The notes below the pieces were generated by a model that was not told where the DNA came from, searched no databases, and was given only the letters and a program-made list of their open reading frames with translations. From assembly GCF_017833525.1 (NCBI RefSeq), contig NZ_JAFICD010000004.1, forward strand, positions 405,864 to 469,863: DNA of 64,000 nucleotides, read 5' to 3'. How positions within the stretch are numbered: the first letter of the stretch is position 1; every line of letters begins with the position of its first letter. Made by a program: the position numbers and the translations under genes. This document shows positions 1 through 7,681 of the stretch, piece after piece. This DNA is from Duganella sp. 1411 (GTDB lineage Bacteria > Pseudomonadota > Gammaproteobacteria > Burkholderiales > Burkholderiaceae_D).

Positions 1-1404
1 CGCCACGACGACGGCGAATTCATGGAACATCAGCCCGATCACGCCGGGCATGAAGAAGATCGGGATGAACACGGCCACCAGCGAGACCGAGATCGAGATG
101 ATGGTGAAGCCCATCTCCCTGGCGCCGACCAGCGACGCCTGCAGCGGCTTCTTGCCCATCTCGATGTGGCGCACGATGTTTTCCAGCACCACGATGGCGT
201 CGTCGACCACCAGGCCGACGGCCAGCGTGATGCCCAGCAGCGAAACGTTGTCGAGGCTGTAACCGAAGGCATACAGCAAGGCCAGCGCGCCCAGCAGCGA
301 AATCGGCATCGTGATCGCCGGAATAAACGTCGCGGCGGCGCGGCGCAGGAACAGGAAGATCACCAGCACCACCAGGAAGATCGTCAGCAGCAGGGTCAGG
401 TTGACGTCGTGGATGGCCTCGCGGATCGACACCGAGCGGTCGTTGACCAGGTTGATGCTGATCGACTCCGGCAACTGGTTCTTGAAGCGCGGCAGCAGCC
501 GGCGCACGCCGTCGACCACCTGCACGGTGTTGGCGTCGGGCTGGCGCTGCACCAGCAGCACGATCGAGCGCTCGCCGTTGTAGCTGCCGGCGGTCTTGAC
601 CGACTGGAAGCTGTCCTCGACGGTGGCGACGTCCTTCAGGCGCACCGGCTGGCCGTTGCGCATGGCCACGATCAGCTCGGCGAACTCGGACGCCTTCATC
701 AGCTGGGCGTTGCCCTGGATCGTCAAGGTCTGGCTGGGGCCGTCCAGGATGCCCAGCGGCGTGTTGGCGTTGGCCGACTTGATCGCCTGCTGCAGCTCGT
801 CGAGGGTCAGGTCGCGCGCGTTCATCAGGTCCGACTTGGCGCGCACCCGCACGGCGAAGCGCTTCTGGCCGTTGACGGTCACCTGCGCCACGCCGGGCAG
901 GGTCGACAGGCTGGGCGCGATCAGGTTCTCGGCGTAGTCGTTCAGCTCGGCCAGGGTCATCGACGGCGACGTCATCGTCATGAACAGCACCGGCGCGTCG
1001 GCCGGATTGACCTTGCGGTAGGACGGCAGGTCGGTCATCTCGACCGGCAACTGGCGCTGGGCGCGCAGCAGCGCCGCCTGGACGTCGACCGCCGCCTCGT
1101 TGACGTTGATGCTGGGGTCGAACTCCAGGGTCAGCGAGGTGTTGCCCAGGGTGTTGGTGGAGGTGATCAGCGACAGGCCGGCGATGGTGGAGAACTGCTT
1201 TTCCAGCGGCAGCGCGACCGACGAGGCCATCGTGTCGGGCGAGGCGCCCGGCAGGTCGGCCGAGACGTTGATGACCGGCGTGTTATAGCTGGGCAGCGCC
1301 GCCACCGGGATGTAGAAATACGCCAGCACGCCCGCCAGCACCAGGCTCAGCGACAGCAGCACCACCATCACCGGACGCCGGATGCATAACTCGGAAAGGT
1401 TCAT
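1..1404 (-). CDS. RND multidrug efflux permease, MdtB/MdtC type (C-terminus beyond window)
   Basis: Inner-membrane proton-driven pump of the HAE1 RND family; it would form a tripartite exporter with the adaptor encoded just upstream and an outer-membrane channel. Only the first 468 codons are present, of about 1,030 usual. The start is the ATG three bases after the adaptor stop. A first membrane helix (about residues 12-30) is followed by the porter domain, then helices around residue 340 onward. The helix containing GLVVDDAIVV near residue 400 carries the paired aspartates used for proton relay in AcrB. Operon partner of the adaptor and probably controlled by the two-component genes at 2757-4831. 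The MdtB/MdtC-like assignment is from overall sequence style; substrates cannot be read from sequence. Confidence 0.93.
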   Translation of the reverse strand, partial: MNLSELCIRRPVMVVLLSLSLVLAGVLAYFYIPVAALPSYNTPVINVSADLPGASPDTMASSVALPLEKQFSTIAGLSLITSTNTLGNTSLTLEFDPSINVNEAAVDVQAALLRAQRQLPVEMTDLPSYRKVNPADAPVLFMTMTSPSMTLAELNDYAENLIAPSLSTLPGVAQVTVNGQKRFAVRVRAKSDLMNARDLTLDELQQAIKSANANTPLGILDGPSQTLTIQGNAQLMKASEFAELIVAMRNGQPVRLKDVATVEDSFQSVKTAGSYNGERSIVLLVQRQPDANTVQVVDGVRRLLPRFKNQLPESISINLVNDRSVSIREAIHDVNLTLLLTIFLVVLVIFLFLRRAAATFIPAITMPISLLGALALLYAFGYSLDNVSLLGITLAVGLVVDDAIVVLENIVRHIEMGKKPLQASLVGAREMGFTIISISVSLVAVFIPIFFMPGVIGLMFHEFAVVVA

Positions 1405-1407
1405 CGC

Positions 1408-2571
1408 TCAGCCCTTCTGTTTGGTGCCATCGACCCGCGTATCGGCCGGCTTGTCGGCCCCGGCGATGCGCACCTTGCCGCCCGGCCGCAGGTTTTGCTT
1501 GCCGTCGACGATGATTTGTTCGCCGCCGCTCAGGCCGGACACGGCGGCCAGGTCGCCGAACGCGTGCAGCCGCTTGATGTTGACCACCTTGGCCGACTGG
1601 TCGACATCGACCGCGTAGACGAAGGTGCCGCGGGTATTGCTGATGATAGCGTTTTGCGGGATCACCGTCGCGTCTTTCAGCACGTGGGAGATCAGCTCGG
1701 CGTTGACGTACTGGCCCGGCCACAGGCTGGCGTTCCTGTTGTCGAACTGGGCCTTGACGCGGATCACGCCGGCCACCGGGTCGACCGTGTTGTCGATGAA
1801 GCTGAGCACGCCGCTGACTTGCTTGTCCGAGTTGCCCGGCACCACCTTGACCGGCACCGCGCCGCGCTGCTTGGCCTCCAGCAGCGCGCCCAGCGCCGAT
1901 TCCGGCAGCGTGAAGGCGACGTTGATCGGATCGAGCTGGGTGACGGTCGCCAGCGACGTCTCCAGCTGCACCAGGCTGCCCGGATAGACGTTGATGGCGC
2001 CGACCCGGCCCGTCATCGGCGCGCGGATCGTCGTGTAGCTGGCGTCGACGCCAACGGCGCGGGCGGCGGCGATGTCGGCGTCGAGCAGCGCGCGGGCCGA
2101 GTCGACCTGGCTCTTGAGCGTGTCGACGGCGCCCTGGGCGACGAATTTCTGCGCCAGCAGTTCCATCGAGCGCTGGTACTGGCGCTCGGCGTCGGCCAAG
2201 GTGGCGCGGTCGCGCGCGACCTGGGCTTGCGCCTTCTGCACATTGGCGCGCTGGCTGCGGTCGTCCAGCGTAAACATCAGCTCGCCGGATTTGACGAACT
2301 GCCCCTCCTTGATGTGGACCTTGGCGATGGTGCTGGTGGTTTGCGGATGCAGGTCGACGGTGCTGACCGGCGTGACCGTGCCGTTGGCCTGCAGCACGAC
2401 GGCGACGTCGCGGCGCGTGGGCGCGACGACGCTGACGGTGGTCGGCCCCTGCGGACCGTTCTTCGACGGCGCGCCGGCCTGCTGGCCCGACGCCCCGTGC
2501 GTGGCGTACCAGACGCCGCCGACGACGATGACGAGGGCGCCCACCAAATATGCTACCGAAGATTTTTTCAT
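1408..2571 (-). CDS. RND periplasmic adaptor (membrane fusion protein), MdtA-like
   Basis: 387 residues, typical for the family. Residues 5-24 form an N-terminal membrane anchor or signal. A biotinyl-lipoyl half-motif follows (VDLHPQTTSTIAKVHIKEG), then an alpha-hairpin of about residues 100-170, the second lipoyl half (TIRAPMTGRVGAINVYPG), a beta-barrel, and a membrane-proximal domain containing LWPGQYVNAEL. It links the inner-membrane pump to an outer-membrane channel, which is not encoded in this window. Its stop is 3 bases before the pump start. The leader upstream holds a four-fold 12-base repeat and no strong ribosome-binding site is visible. Confidence 0.93.
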   Translation of the reverse strand: MKKSSVAYLVGALVIVVGGVWYATHGASGQQAGAPSKNGPQGPTTVSVVAPTRRDVAVVLQANGTVTPVSTVDLHPQTTSTIAKVHIKEGQFVKSGELMFTLDDRSQRANVQKAQAQVARDRATLADAERQYQRSMELLAQKFVAQGAVDTLKSQVDSARALLDADIAAARAVGVDASYTTIRAPMTGRVGAINVYPGSLVQLETSLATVTQLDPINVAFTLPESALGALLEAKQRGAVPVKVVPGNSDKQVSGVLSFIDNTVDPVAGVIRVKAQFDNRNASLWPGQYVNAELISHVLKDATVIPQNAIISNTRGTFVYAVDVDQSAKVVNIKRLHAFGDLAAVSGLSGGEQIIVDGKQNLRPGGKVRIAGADKPADTRVDGTKQKG

Positions 2572-2600
2572 GTGTTTGAGCCAGTTTTACTGCTGAAATT

Positions 2601-2648
2601 GTTGCTTGATTAGTTGCTGGATTAGTTGCTTGATTAGTTGCCGGATTT
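2601..2648. repeat. Four tandem 12-base units in the RND operon leader
   Basis: Read on the plus strand the unit is GTTGCTTGATTA, repeated four times with one to three substitutions in units two and four. It lies 30-77 bases upstream of the adaptor start, between the kinase stop and the efflux operon, so it falls in the promoter or 5' leader. It could be iterated binding sites or a slippage-prone tract that changes leader length. This is direct observation; the function is unknown. Confidence 0.85.
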
Positions 2649-2756
2649 ATTGCTCTGGTGCACAAGGGCGAAGCATTGTCGCACGGTTTTATGCGCAAAA
2701 CCGGGCCGTCCGGGCCGGTGTGGCTTTTTTGCCCGGACGCGGAAAGCCGCGCGCGC

Positions 2757-4088
2757 TCAACGTCCGGCGTAGTATTCGGGCACCACCAGGGTCACCTCCA
2801 GCCCGCCGTCGGCGTGGTTGGCCAGCACCACGTTGGCGCCGTGCTGCTCGGCGATATTGCGGGCGATGGTCAGGCCCAGGCCGGTGCCGCCGGACTCGCG
2901 CGAGCGCGACGTCTCGATGCGGTAGAACGGTTCGAACACACGCGCCATCTGGTCGTCGGCGATGCCGGGGCCGCCGTCGCGGATGCGGATGCGCGCCGCG
3001 CCCACCAGCCGCTCGACGGTAACGTTGGCGTGATGGCCATACTTGACGGCGTTGTCGATCAGGTTGACCAGGCAGCGGCGGATCGCCAGCGGCCGGCCCA
3101 TCAGCGCCATGCCGGCCTTGCCGCTCAATTCGACCGGCTGGCCGCTGTCGGTGGCGTCGCTGCACACACTGTCGAGCAGCGAATCGAGGTCGAGCGCCTG
3201 CATGGTCTCGGTGGTGTCCATGCTGCGCGCCAGGTCCAGGCCCTCCTTGACCATCTGCTGCATGGCCGACAGGTCGTCGATCAGGCGCTGCTGCAGGTCC
3301 GGGTTGTCGACCTTTTCCAGCCGCAGGCGCAGGCGCGTGAGCGGCGTTTGCAGGTCGTGCGTGATGGCCGCCAGCATCTGCGTGCGCTGCATGATGTGCT
3401 GGCGGATGCGCGCCTGCATGGCGTTGAAGGCGGCGCTGGCCTGGCGGATCTCGGCCGCGCCGCTGAGCGCCACCGGCGGATGGTTGATGTCGTTGCCCAG
3501 GTCCTTGGCGGCCTGCGCCAACCGCTTGAGCGGGCGCATCGTCATGCGCGTGACCAGATAGGCCAGCGCCGCCACGCTGAACAGGAAAGGCAGCAGCGCC
3601 AGCAGTTCGCTGTACTCGGTGGCCGGTTTCTCCGGCGGCGGCAGGATCGACAGCTTGAGCAGGGCGCCGTCGCTCAGGCGCACGCGCATCGCCTCGCAGG
3701 CGCCGCCCCATTGCGACGGCGCGAAGATGTAGCTCTGGCGCGGCTGGTAGCATTCCGGCGGGCGCACCGCCAGCGGCAGCAGCGCGATGCCCTTGCCCAG
3801 GCGCCGCTGCAGGCGGACCGAGAACTCGGTCGGCCCGGTGGTGGCGGCCAACGGTTGGTCCGGGCGCTGCAGCAGGATGGTGCCGCGCGTGGCCATGCGC
3901 AGATAGGTCGAGCGCGACGGCTCGGCCAATGCCTCGGCGGTCGAGATCAACTGCTCGGCGCGCTCCATCGCGTGGAAGTCGCGGTAGCGTTCGAAGGCGC
4001 GGGTGCGCTCGCCGACGGACAGCCATTGCGTCAGCGCCGCCGAGGCGATGATGCCGAACAGCAGCACGGCAAACACGCGCCCGGTCAT
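2757..4088 (-). CDS. Sensor histidine kinase, EnvZ/CpxA-like architecture
   Basis: 443 residues from the chosen ATG. Domains in order: membrane helix (about 4-22), periplasmic sensor loop of roughly 130 residues with three cysteines, second helix (about 155-175), HAMP linker, H-box AAITHDLQTPLTRLR, N-box LVNLIDNAVKYG, G1 RDGGPGIADDQ and G2 GGTGLGLTIA. All catalytic elements are intact. An upstream TTG at 4109 overlaps the regulator stop codon and would couple translation, adding seven residues; the ATG was preferred but the TTG is possible. Partner of the response regulator at 4106-4831. The next genes on the same strand are the RND exporter, its probable target. A GC-rich hairpin lies after its stop near 2700-2720. 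Confidence 0.93.
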   Translation of the reverse strand: MTGRVFAVLLFGIIASAALTQWLSVGERTRAFERYRDFHAMERAEQLISTAEALAEPSRSTYLRMATRGTILLQRPDQPLAATTGPTEFSVRLQRRLGKGIALLPLAVRPPECYQPRQSYIFAPSQWGGACEAMRVRLSDGALLKLSILPPPEKPATEYSELLALLPFLFSVAALAYLVTRMTMRPLKRLAQAAKDLGNDINHPPVALSGAAEIRQASAAFNAMQARIRQHIMQRTQMLAAITHDLQTPLTRLRLRLEKVDNPDLQQRLIDDLSAMQQMVKEGLDLARSMDTTETMQALDLDSLLDSVCSDATDSGQPVELSGKAGMALMGRPLAIRRCLVNLIDNAVKYGHHANVTVERLVGAARIRIRDGGPGIADDQMARVFEPFYRIETSRSRESGGTGLGLTIARNIAEQHGANVVLANHADGGLEVTLVVPEYYAGR

Positions 4089-4105
4089 CGAGCCGAGGAA
4101 GGCTT

Positions 4106-4831
4106 TCAAGGCAGCGGCTCCACCGTGACCTGGCCGGCCAGCACGTAGCCGCCGTTGCGCACGGTCTTGATAATTTGCGGCACGCGCGCGTCCTCGCCGA
4201 GCTTCTGGCGCAGGCGGCTGATCTGGATGTCGATCGAGCGGTCGAACGGATCGGCGTCGCGGCCCTGCGTCAGGTTCAGCAGCTGGTCGCGGTTGAGCAC
4301 GCGGTTCGGGTGTTCGAGGAAGACCTTGAGCAGGCGGAATTCGGCGCCCGACAGCATGATGACGATGCCGTCCGGATTGAGCAGGTGGCGCGCGGTCAGG
4401 TCCAAGGTCCAGTTGGAAAAGCGCATCTGCTGCGCCTTGTCGGCGCCGCCGCTGGGCATGGCGTTGCTGCGGCGCAGGACGCTGCGGATGCGCGCCAGCA
4501 GCTCGCGCGGCTCGAACGGCTTGGGCAGGTAGTCGTCGGCGCCCATCTCCAGGCCGAGGATGCGGTCGAGCGGCTCGCCGCGCGCGGTCAGCATGATGAC
4601 CGGCAAGGTCGATTGCGAGCGCAGCTTGCGGCACAAGGTCAGGCCGTCGTCGCCGGGCAGGTTCAGGTCGAGCACGACCAGGTCGGGTTTGGCTTCGTCG
4701 AGCATCTTCCACATGGCCAGGCCGTCGGCGGCGCACAGCGCCCGGTAGCTGTTCGATTCCAGGTAGTCGGCCAGCAAGGTGCGGATGTCGCGATCGTCGT
4801 CGACGATCAGAATTGTAGATGTGGGTTCCAT
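4106..4831 (-). CDS. OmpR/PhoB-family response regulator
   Basis: 241 residues. The receiver domain covers residues 1-120: the acidic pair is in IVDDDRD, the phospho-acceptor aspartate in VVLDLNLPG, the switch threonine in MLTARG and the lysine in YLPKPFEP. The C-terminal winged helix covers about residues 135-235, including RLLKVFLEHPNRVLNRDQLL and DPFDRSIDIQISRLRQKLG. It is transcribed first in an operon with the kinase, and divergently from a Spy-like gene. A direct repeat of the type bound by this family lies 44 bases upstream, suggesting autoregulation and joint control of the divergent gene. Confidence 0.95.
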   Translation of the reverse strand: MEPTSTILIVDDDRDIRTLLADYLESNSYRALCAADGLAMWKMLDEAKPDLVVLDLNLPGDDGLTLCRKLRSQSTLPVIMLTARGEPLDRILGLEMGADDYLPKPFEPRELLARIRSVLRRSNAMPSGGADKAQQMRFSNWTLDLTARHLLNPDGIVIMLSGAEFRLLKVFLEHPNRVLNRDQLLNLTQGRDADPFDRSIDIQISRLRQKLGEDARVPQIIKTVRNGGYVLAGQVTVEPLP

Positions 4832-4874
4832 GCCTTAATTATCCTTAGTTCGGCGGCGCCTGACCAATCACCAA

Positions 4875-4890
4875 TTGTATCGTCTTGTAT
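4875..4890. promoter_or_regulatory. Candidate response-regulator box (TTGTAT-N4-TTGTAT)
   Basis: Two TTGTAT half-sites are repeated directly with a 10-base period, the spacing expected for tandem OmpR/PhoB-type dimers. They sit in the divergent gap between the regulator (4831) and the Spy-like gene (5042). An inverted half-site, ATACAA, lies at 4916-4921. A separate perfect 7-base dyad around a 4-base loop occupies 4950-4967. The repeat is seen directly; binding is inferred from family and position. Confidence 0.45.
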
Positions 4891-5041
4891 ATGGCAGTTG
4901 AGGCGAAACATCTGGATACAAAGACCAGGATTCGGGAAACGTCATGGCAATCTTCGGCTGCGAAGATGGCTTCAAGCGCGGAAACAAAGCACCGCGATAT
5001 TGGATGAATCCCTGAACTACTCATCGATAAAGGAAATGATC

Positions 5042-5518
5042 ATGAACCTCTTCCGCAAAAGCATACTGGTCGGTTTCACGGTGCTGGGCATGGCCGCCGC
5101 GCACGCGCAGGACACGGCGCCGGCCACCGGCCACGACAAGGCAGCCAACATGGAGCAGCACCGCGCCAAGATGTCGGAGATGTACGCCAAGCGCCAGGCC
5201 AGGCTGCACGATCAGCTGAAGCTGACGGCGCAGCAGGAATCGGCCTGGGCCGCTTATCAGGCGGCGATCAAGCCGGCGATGCCGGACGGACCGCGGCCGC
5301 AGCGCGGCGCGTTCGCCAAGCTGTCGGCGCCCGAACGTTTAAGCAAGATGATCGAAATGACCAAGCAGCACGAAGCGAAAATGGAAGCGCATCTGACCGC
5401 GCTGACGGCGTTCTACGGGCAGCTGACGCCGGAGCAGAAGGCGGTGTTCGACGACCACGCGATGGGCGGCAAGCACGGCGGCCACGGCTGGCGCGGCGGC
5501 TGGCGTCATCACGGCTGA
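5042..5518 (+). CDS. Spy/CpxP-like periplasmic LTxxQ-motif protein
   Basis: 158 residues with a signal peptide (about 1-22, cleavage after AAHAQ). The mature part is helical, charged and rich in Met, Lys and His, ending in a Gly-His-Trp tail. Two LTxxQ-like motifs, LKLTAQQ and GQLTPEQ, define the Spy/CpxP family of periplasmic chaperones and stress sensors. The second ATG was chosen because AAAGGA lies about seven bases upstream; another ATG sits six bases earlier. It is divergent from an OmpR-type two-component system, as cpxP is from cpxRA in enterobacteria, so it is probably a target or feedback partner. The His-rich tail could bind metal, which is inference. Confidence 0.82.
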   Translation: MNLFRKSILVGFTVLGMAAAHAQDTAPATGHDKAANMEQHRAKMSEMYAKRQARLHDQLKLTAQQESAWAAYQAAIKPAMPDGPRPQRGAFAKLSAPERLSKMIEMTKQHEAKMEAHLTALTAFYGQLTPEQKAVFDDHAMGGKHGGHGWRGGWRHHG

Positions 5519-5532
5519 TCTGGATCGACGCA

Positions 5533-5614
5533 AACCCGCACGGCCATGCGGGGTCGTACCCCGCCGGGTACGACCCCTAAGTGGTACGGCATGCGTATTG
5601 GCAAACGCGTACGG
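5533..5614. repeat. Palindromic intergenic element, family 1, copy 1
   Basis: The core at 5550-5577 is GGGGTCGTACCCC followed by its near-complete reverse complement. It is flanked on the left by CCCGCACGGCCATGCG and on the right by a GGCATGCGTATTG segment. The copy lies between the convergent 3' ends of the Spy-like gene and dsbD. Related copies are at 9363, 35860, 57440 and 61041. It may act as a bidirectional terminator or a REP-like mobile repeat. Confidence 0.85.
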
Positions 5615-5616
5615 GT

Positions 5617-7515
5617 TTATGGAAACGCCCGCGACAGCGAAGCGTGAAACTGGCCGGCGTTCTGATACCCGATCACGCGCGCCCCAGGCACCTCCGTGCC
5701 CTTGCCATCGAACAGGATAATCCCCGGCGGCCCGAACAACCCAAACCGCTTCAGCATCGCCTTGTCGTCGGCATCGTTGGCCGTCACGTCGACCTGCAGC
5801 AGCACGGTGTTGGCCAGCTTGTCGCGCACCTTGGCGTCGACGAAGGTCAGCTTCTCCATCTCCTTGCACGACACACACCAGTCCGCGTAGAAATCCAGCA
5901 TGGCGGTCTTGCCGTCGGTTTGCGCCAGCACCGCGTCGAGCTGCGCCACGGTCTTGATGCGCTGGAACGCCAGCGGCGCATGCTGCTTGCCGGTCAAATG
6001 CGCCAGCGGCGCCAGCGGATCGCGGCCGCCGCTGACCACGCCGACCAGCTGCGTCAGCCCCAGCACGGCGACCACCACGCCCACCATCCTGCCGACCCAG
6101 CGCCCCGAATTGAGCAGCACATACATGCCGTAGCCAACCAGCAGCGCGGCCCAGCCCATCATCTGCACGGCCGCCGGCAACACCGGCGACACCAGCCACC
6201 ACGCCATCGCCAGCATCAGCACGCCGAAGAAGCGCTTGACCGCATCCATCCACTTGCCGGCCTTCGGCAGCAAGGCGCCGGCCGACACGCCCACCAGGAT
6301 CAGCGGCACGCTCATGCCGGCCGCCATCGCGAACAGCGCGGCGCCGCCGATGACGACGTCGCGCGTCTGGCTGATGTAGACCAGCGCGGCGGCCAGCGGC
6401 GCGGCCACGCACGGTCCCACGATCAGCGCCGAGATCGCGCCCATGATGAACACGCCGGCCAGCTTGCCCGACGACTGGCGGTTGGAGACGCCGCTCAATC
6501 TGGACTGCAGCGCGGCCGGCACCTGCAGGTCGTAGTAGCCGAACATCGACAGCGACAGCACCGCCATCAGCACGGCGAAGGAGCCCAGCACCCACGGGTT
6601 TTGCAGCGCGGCGGACAAGCCCTCGCCGGCCAGGCCGGCGGCCACGCCGAGCGCGGTGTAGACGATGGCCATGCCCAATGAATAAGTGACGGACAGCAGC
6701 AGGCCGCGGCCGCGGCTGCCGCGATCGCCCTCGCCGACGATGATCGACGACAGGATGGGCACCATCGGCAGCACGCACGGCGTGAACGCCAGGCCCAGCC
6801 CGAGCAGCGCGAACAGCGGCAGGATGACCAGCATGCTGCCGGTCTTGAGGGCGGCCTCCAGCCGGCCCGACTCGCTGGCCGGCGCGGCCACGACGGCGGC
6901 GGCCGGCGCCGGCGGCGCGACGATGTCCTCGGCGGTCGGCTTGGGGATGGTGTAGATGCTGACGCCGGGGCTGACGGCGGCCGGCTTGCCTTCGCCGACG
7001 GCCGGGGCCGGGCTGGCGGCGGCGGGCGGCGTCGCGGCGGCGGGCTTGGCGGCGGATTGGGCGGCGGCGGGCGGCGCCGGCAACGGCACCGAGCCGCTGC
7101 CGGTCAGCTGGACCTTGTAGTCTTGCGGCGAATAGCACAGGCCTTTTTCCGAGCAGCCCTGGCCGCTGGCCAGCAGCGTGAACGGGCCGTCGACGTCGAC
7201 CGGGATCGTGATGGTGACGTTCTGGCGGTAGGTTTCGACGTCTTTCTCGAAGGTGGCGTCGTAATGGACTTTGCCCGGCGGGATGGCCGGCGTGCCGAGC
7301 TTGGCGCCCGCCGCGCTGAACTTGAACTGCTCGCGGTACATATAGTAACCGTCGGCGATCTGGAAATTGACGGCGACCGTATGGCCGTCGACCATGCGCG
7401 CGGAAAACTTGAACGCCTGCGCGGGCTCGAGGAAGTCCTGGGCGCGGACTTGCGCGCTCAACAGCACGGCGATCAGGGACAACAGCGTGGCAATAAGACG
7501 GGCGAAACGGAACAT
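5617..7515 (-). CDS. dsbD: Thiol:disulfide interchange protein DsbD
   Basis: 632 residues, full length. It passes electrons from cytoplasmic thioredoxin across the inner membrane to periplasmic reductases and cytochrome c maturation. After a signal peptide (1-25) the N-terminal periplasmic domain has the cysteine pair in GCSEKGLCYS. A Pro/Ala-rich linker follows. The eight-helix membrane core carries one cysteine in FTPCVLPMVP and one in IVGPCVAAPLAA. The C-terminal thioredoxin-like domain has the active site WCVSCKE. All six redox cysteines are present. In many betaproteobacteria dsbD lies close to rplQ, as here. A minus-strand AGAAGG precedes the ATG. Confidence 0.97.
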   Translation of the reverse strand: MFRFARLIATLLSLIAVLLSAQVRAQDFLEPAQAFKFSARMVDGHTVAVNFQIADGYYMYREQFKFSAAGAKLGTPAIPPGKVHYDATFEKDVETYRQNVTITIPVDVDGPFTLLASGQGCSEKGLCYSPQDYKVQLTGSGSVPLPAPPAAAQSAAKPAAATPPAAASPAPAVGEGKPAAVSPGVSIYTIPKPTAEDIVAPPAPAAAVVAAPASESGRLEAALKTGSMLVILPLFALLGLGLAFTPCVLPMVPILSSIIVGEGDRGSRGRGLLLSVTYSLGMAIVYTALGVAAGLAGEGLSAALQNPWVLGSFAVLMAVLSLSMFGYYDLQVPAALQSRLSGVSNRQSSGKLAGVFIMGAISALIVGPCVAAPLAAALVYISQTRDVVIGGAALFAMAAGMSVPLILVGVSAGALLPKAGKWMDAVKRFFGVLMLAMAWWLVSPVLPAAVQMMGWAALLVGYGMYVLLNSGRWVGRMVGVVVAVLGLTQLVGVVSGGRDPLAPLAHLTGKQHAPLAFQRIKTVAQLDAVLAQTDGKTAMLDFYADWCVSCKEMEKLTFVDAKVRDKLANTVLLQVDVTANDADDKAMLKRFGLFGPPGIILFDGKGTEVPGARVIGYQNAGQFHASLSRAFP

Positions 7516-7681
7516 GAAAACCTTCTATCGGCGGAGGGGTCGTTGGAGCAAGTGGGATAGTACACCGAGCCGTGGTTTCACGCCCGCGCCCGGCCGGGGC
7601 GGCAAGCGCTCCGTGCCGCCAGCATGCCGGCCTGCGCGTTTTGTGCGAAACTCAACTTTTACCGATCCGGAGCCCGCACCG

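Noticed and set aside
22..1389. Long plus-strand open frame of 455 codons across the RND gene
   Set aside because: It is antisense to a clear RND permease, and its product is an Arg/Gln/His-rich string typical of shadow frames in GC-rich DNA.
7367..7681. N-terminal extension of the M28 peptidase
   Set aside because: It overlaps dsbD on the other strand and the real signal peptide starts at 7682.
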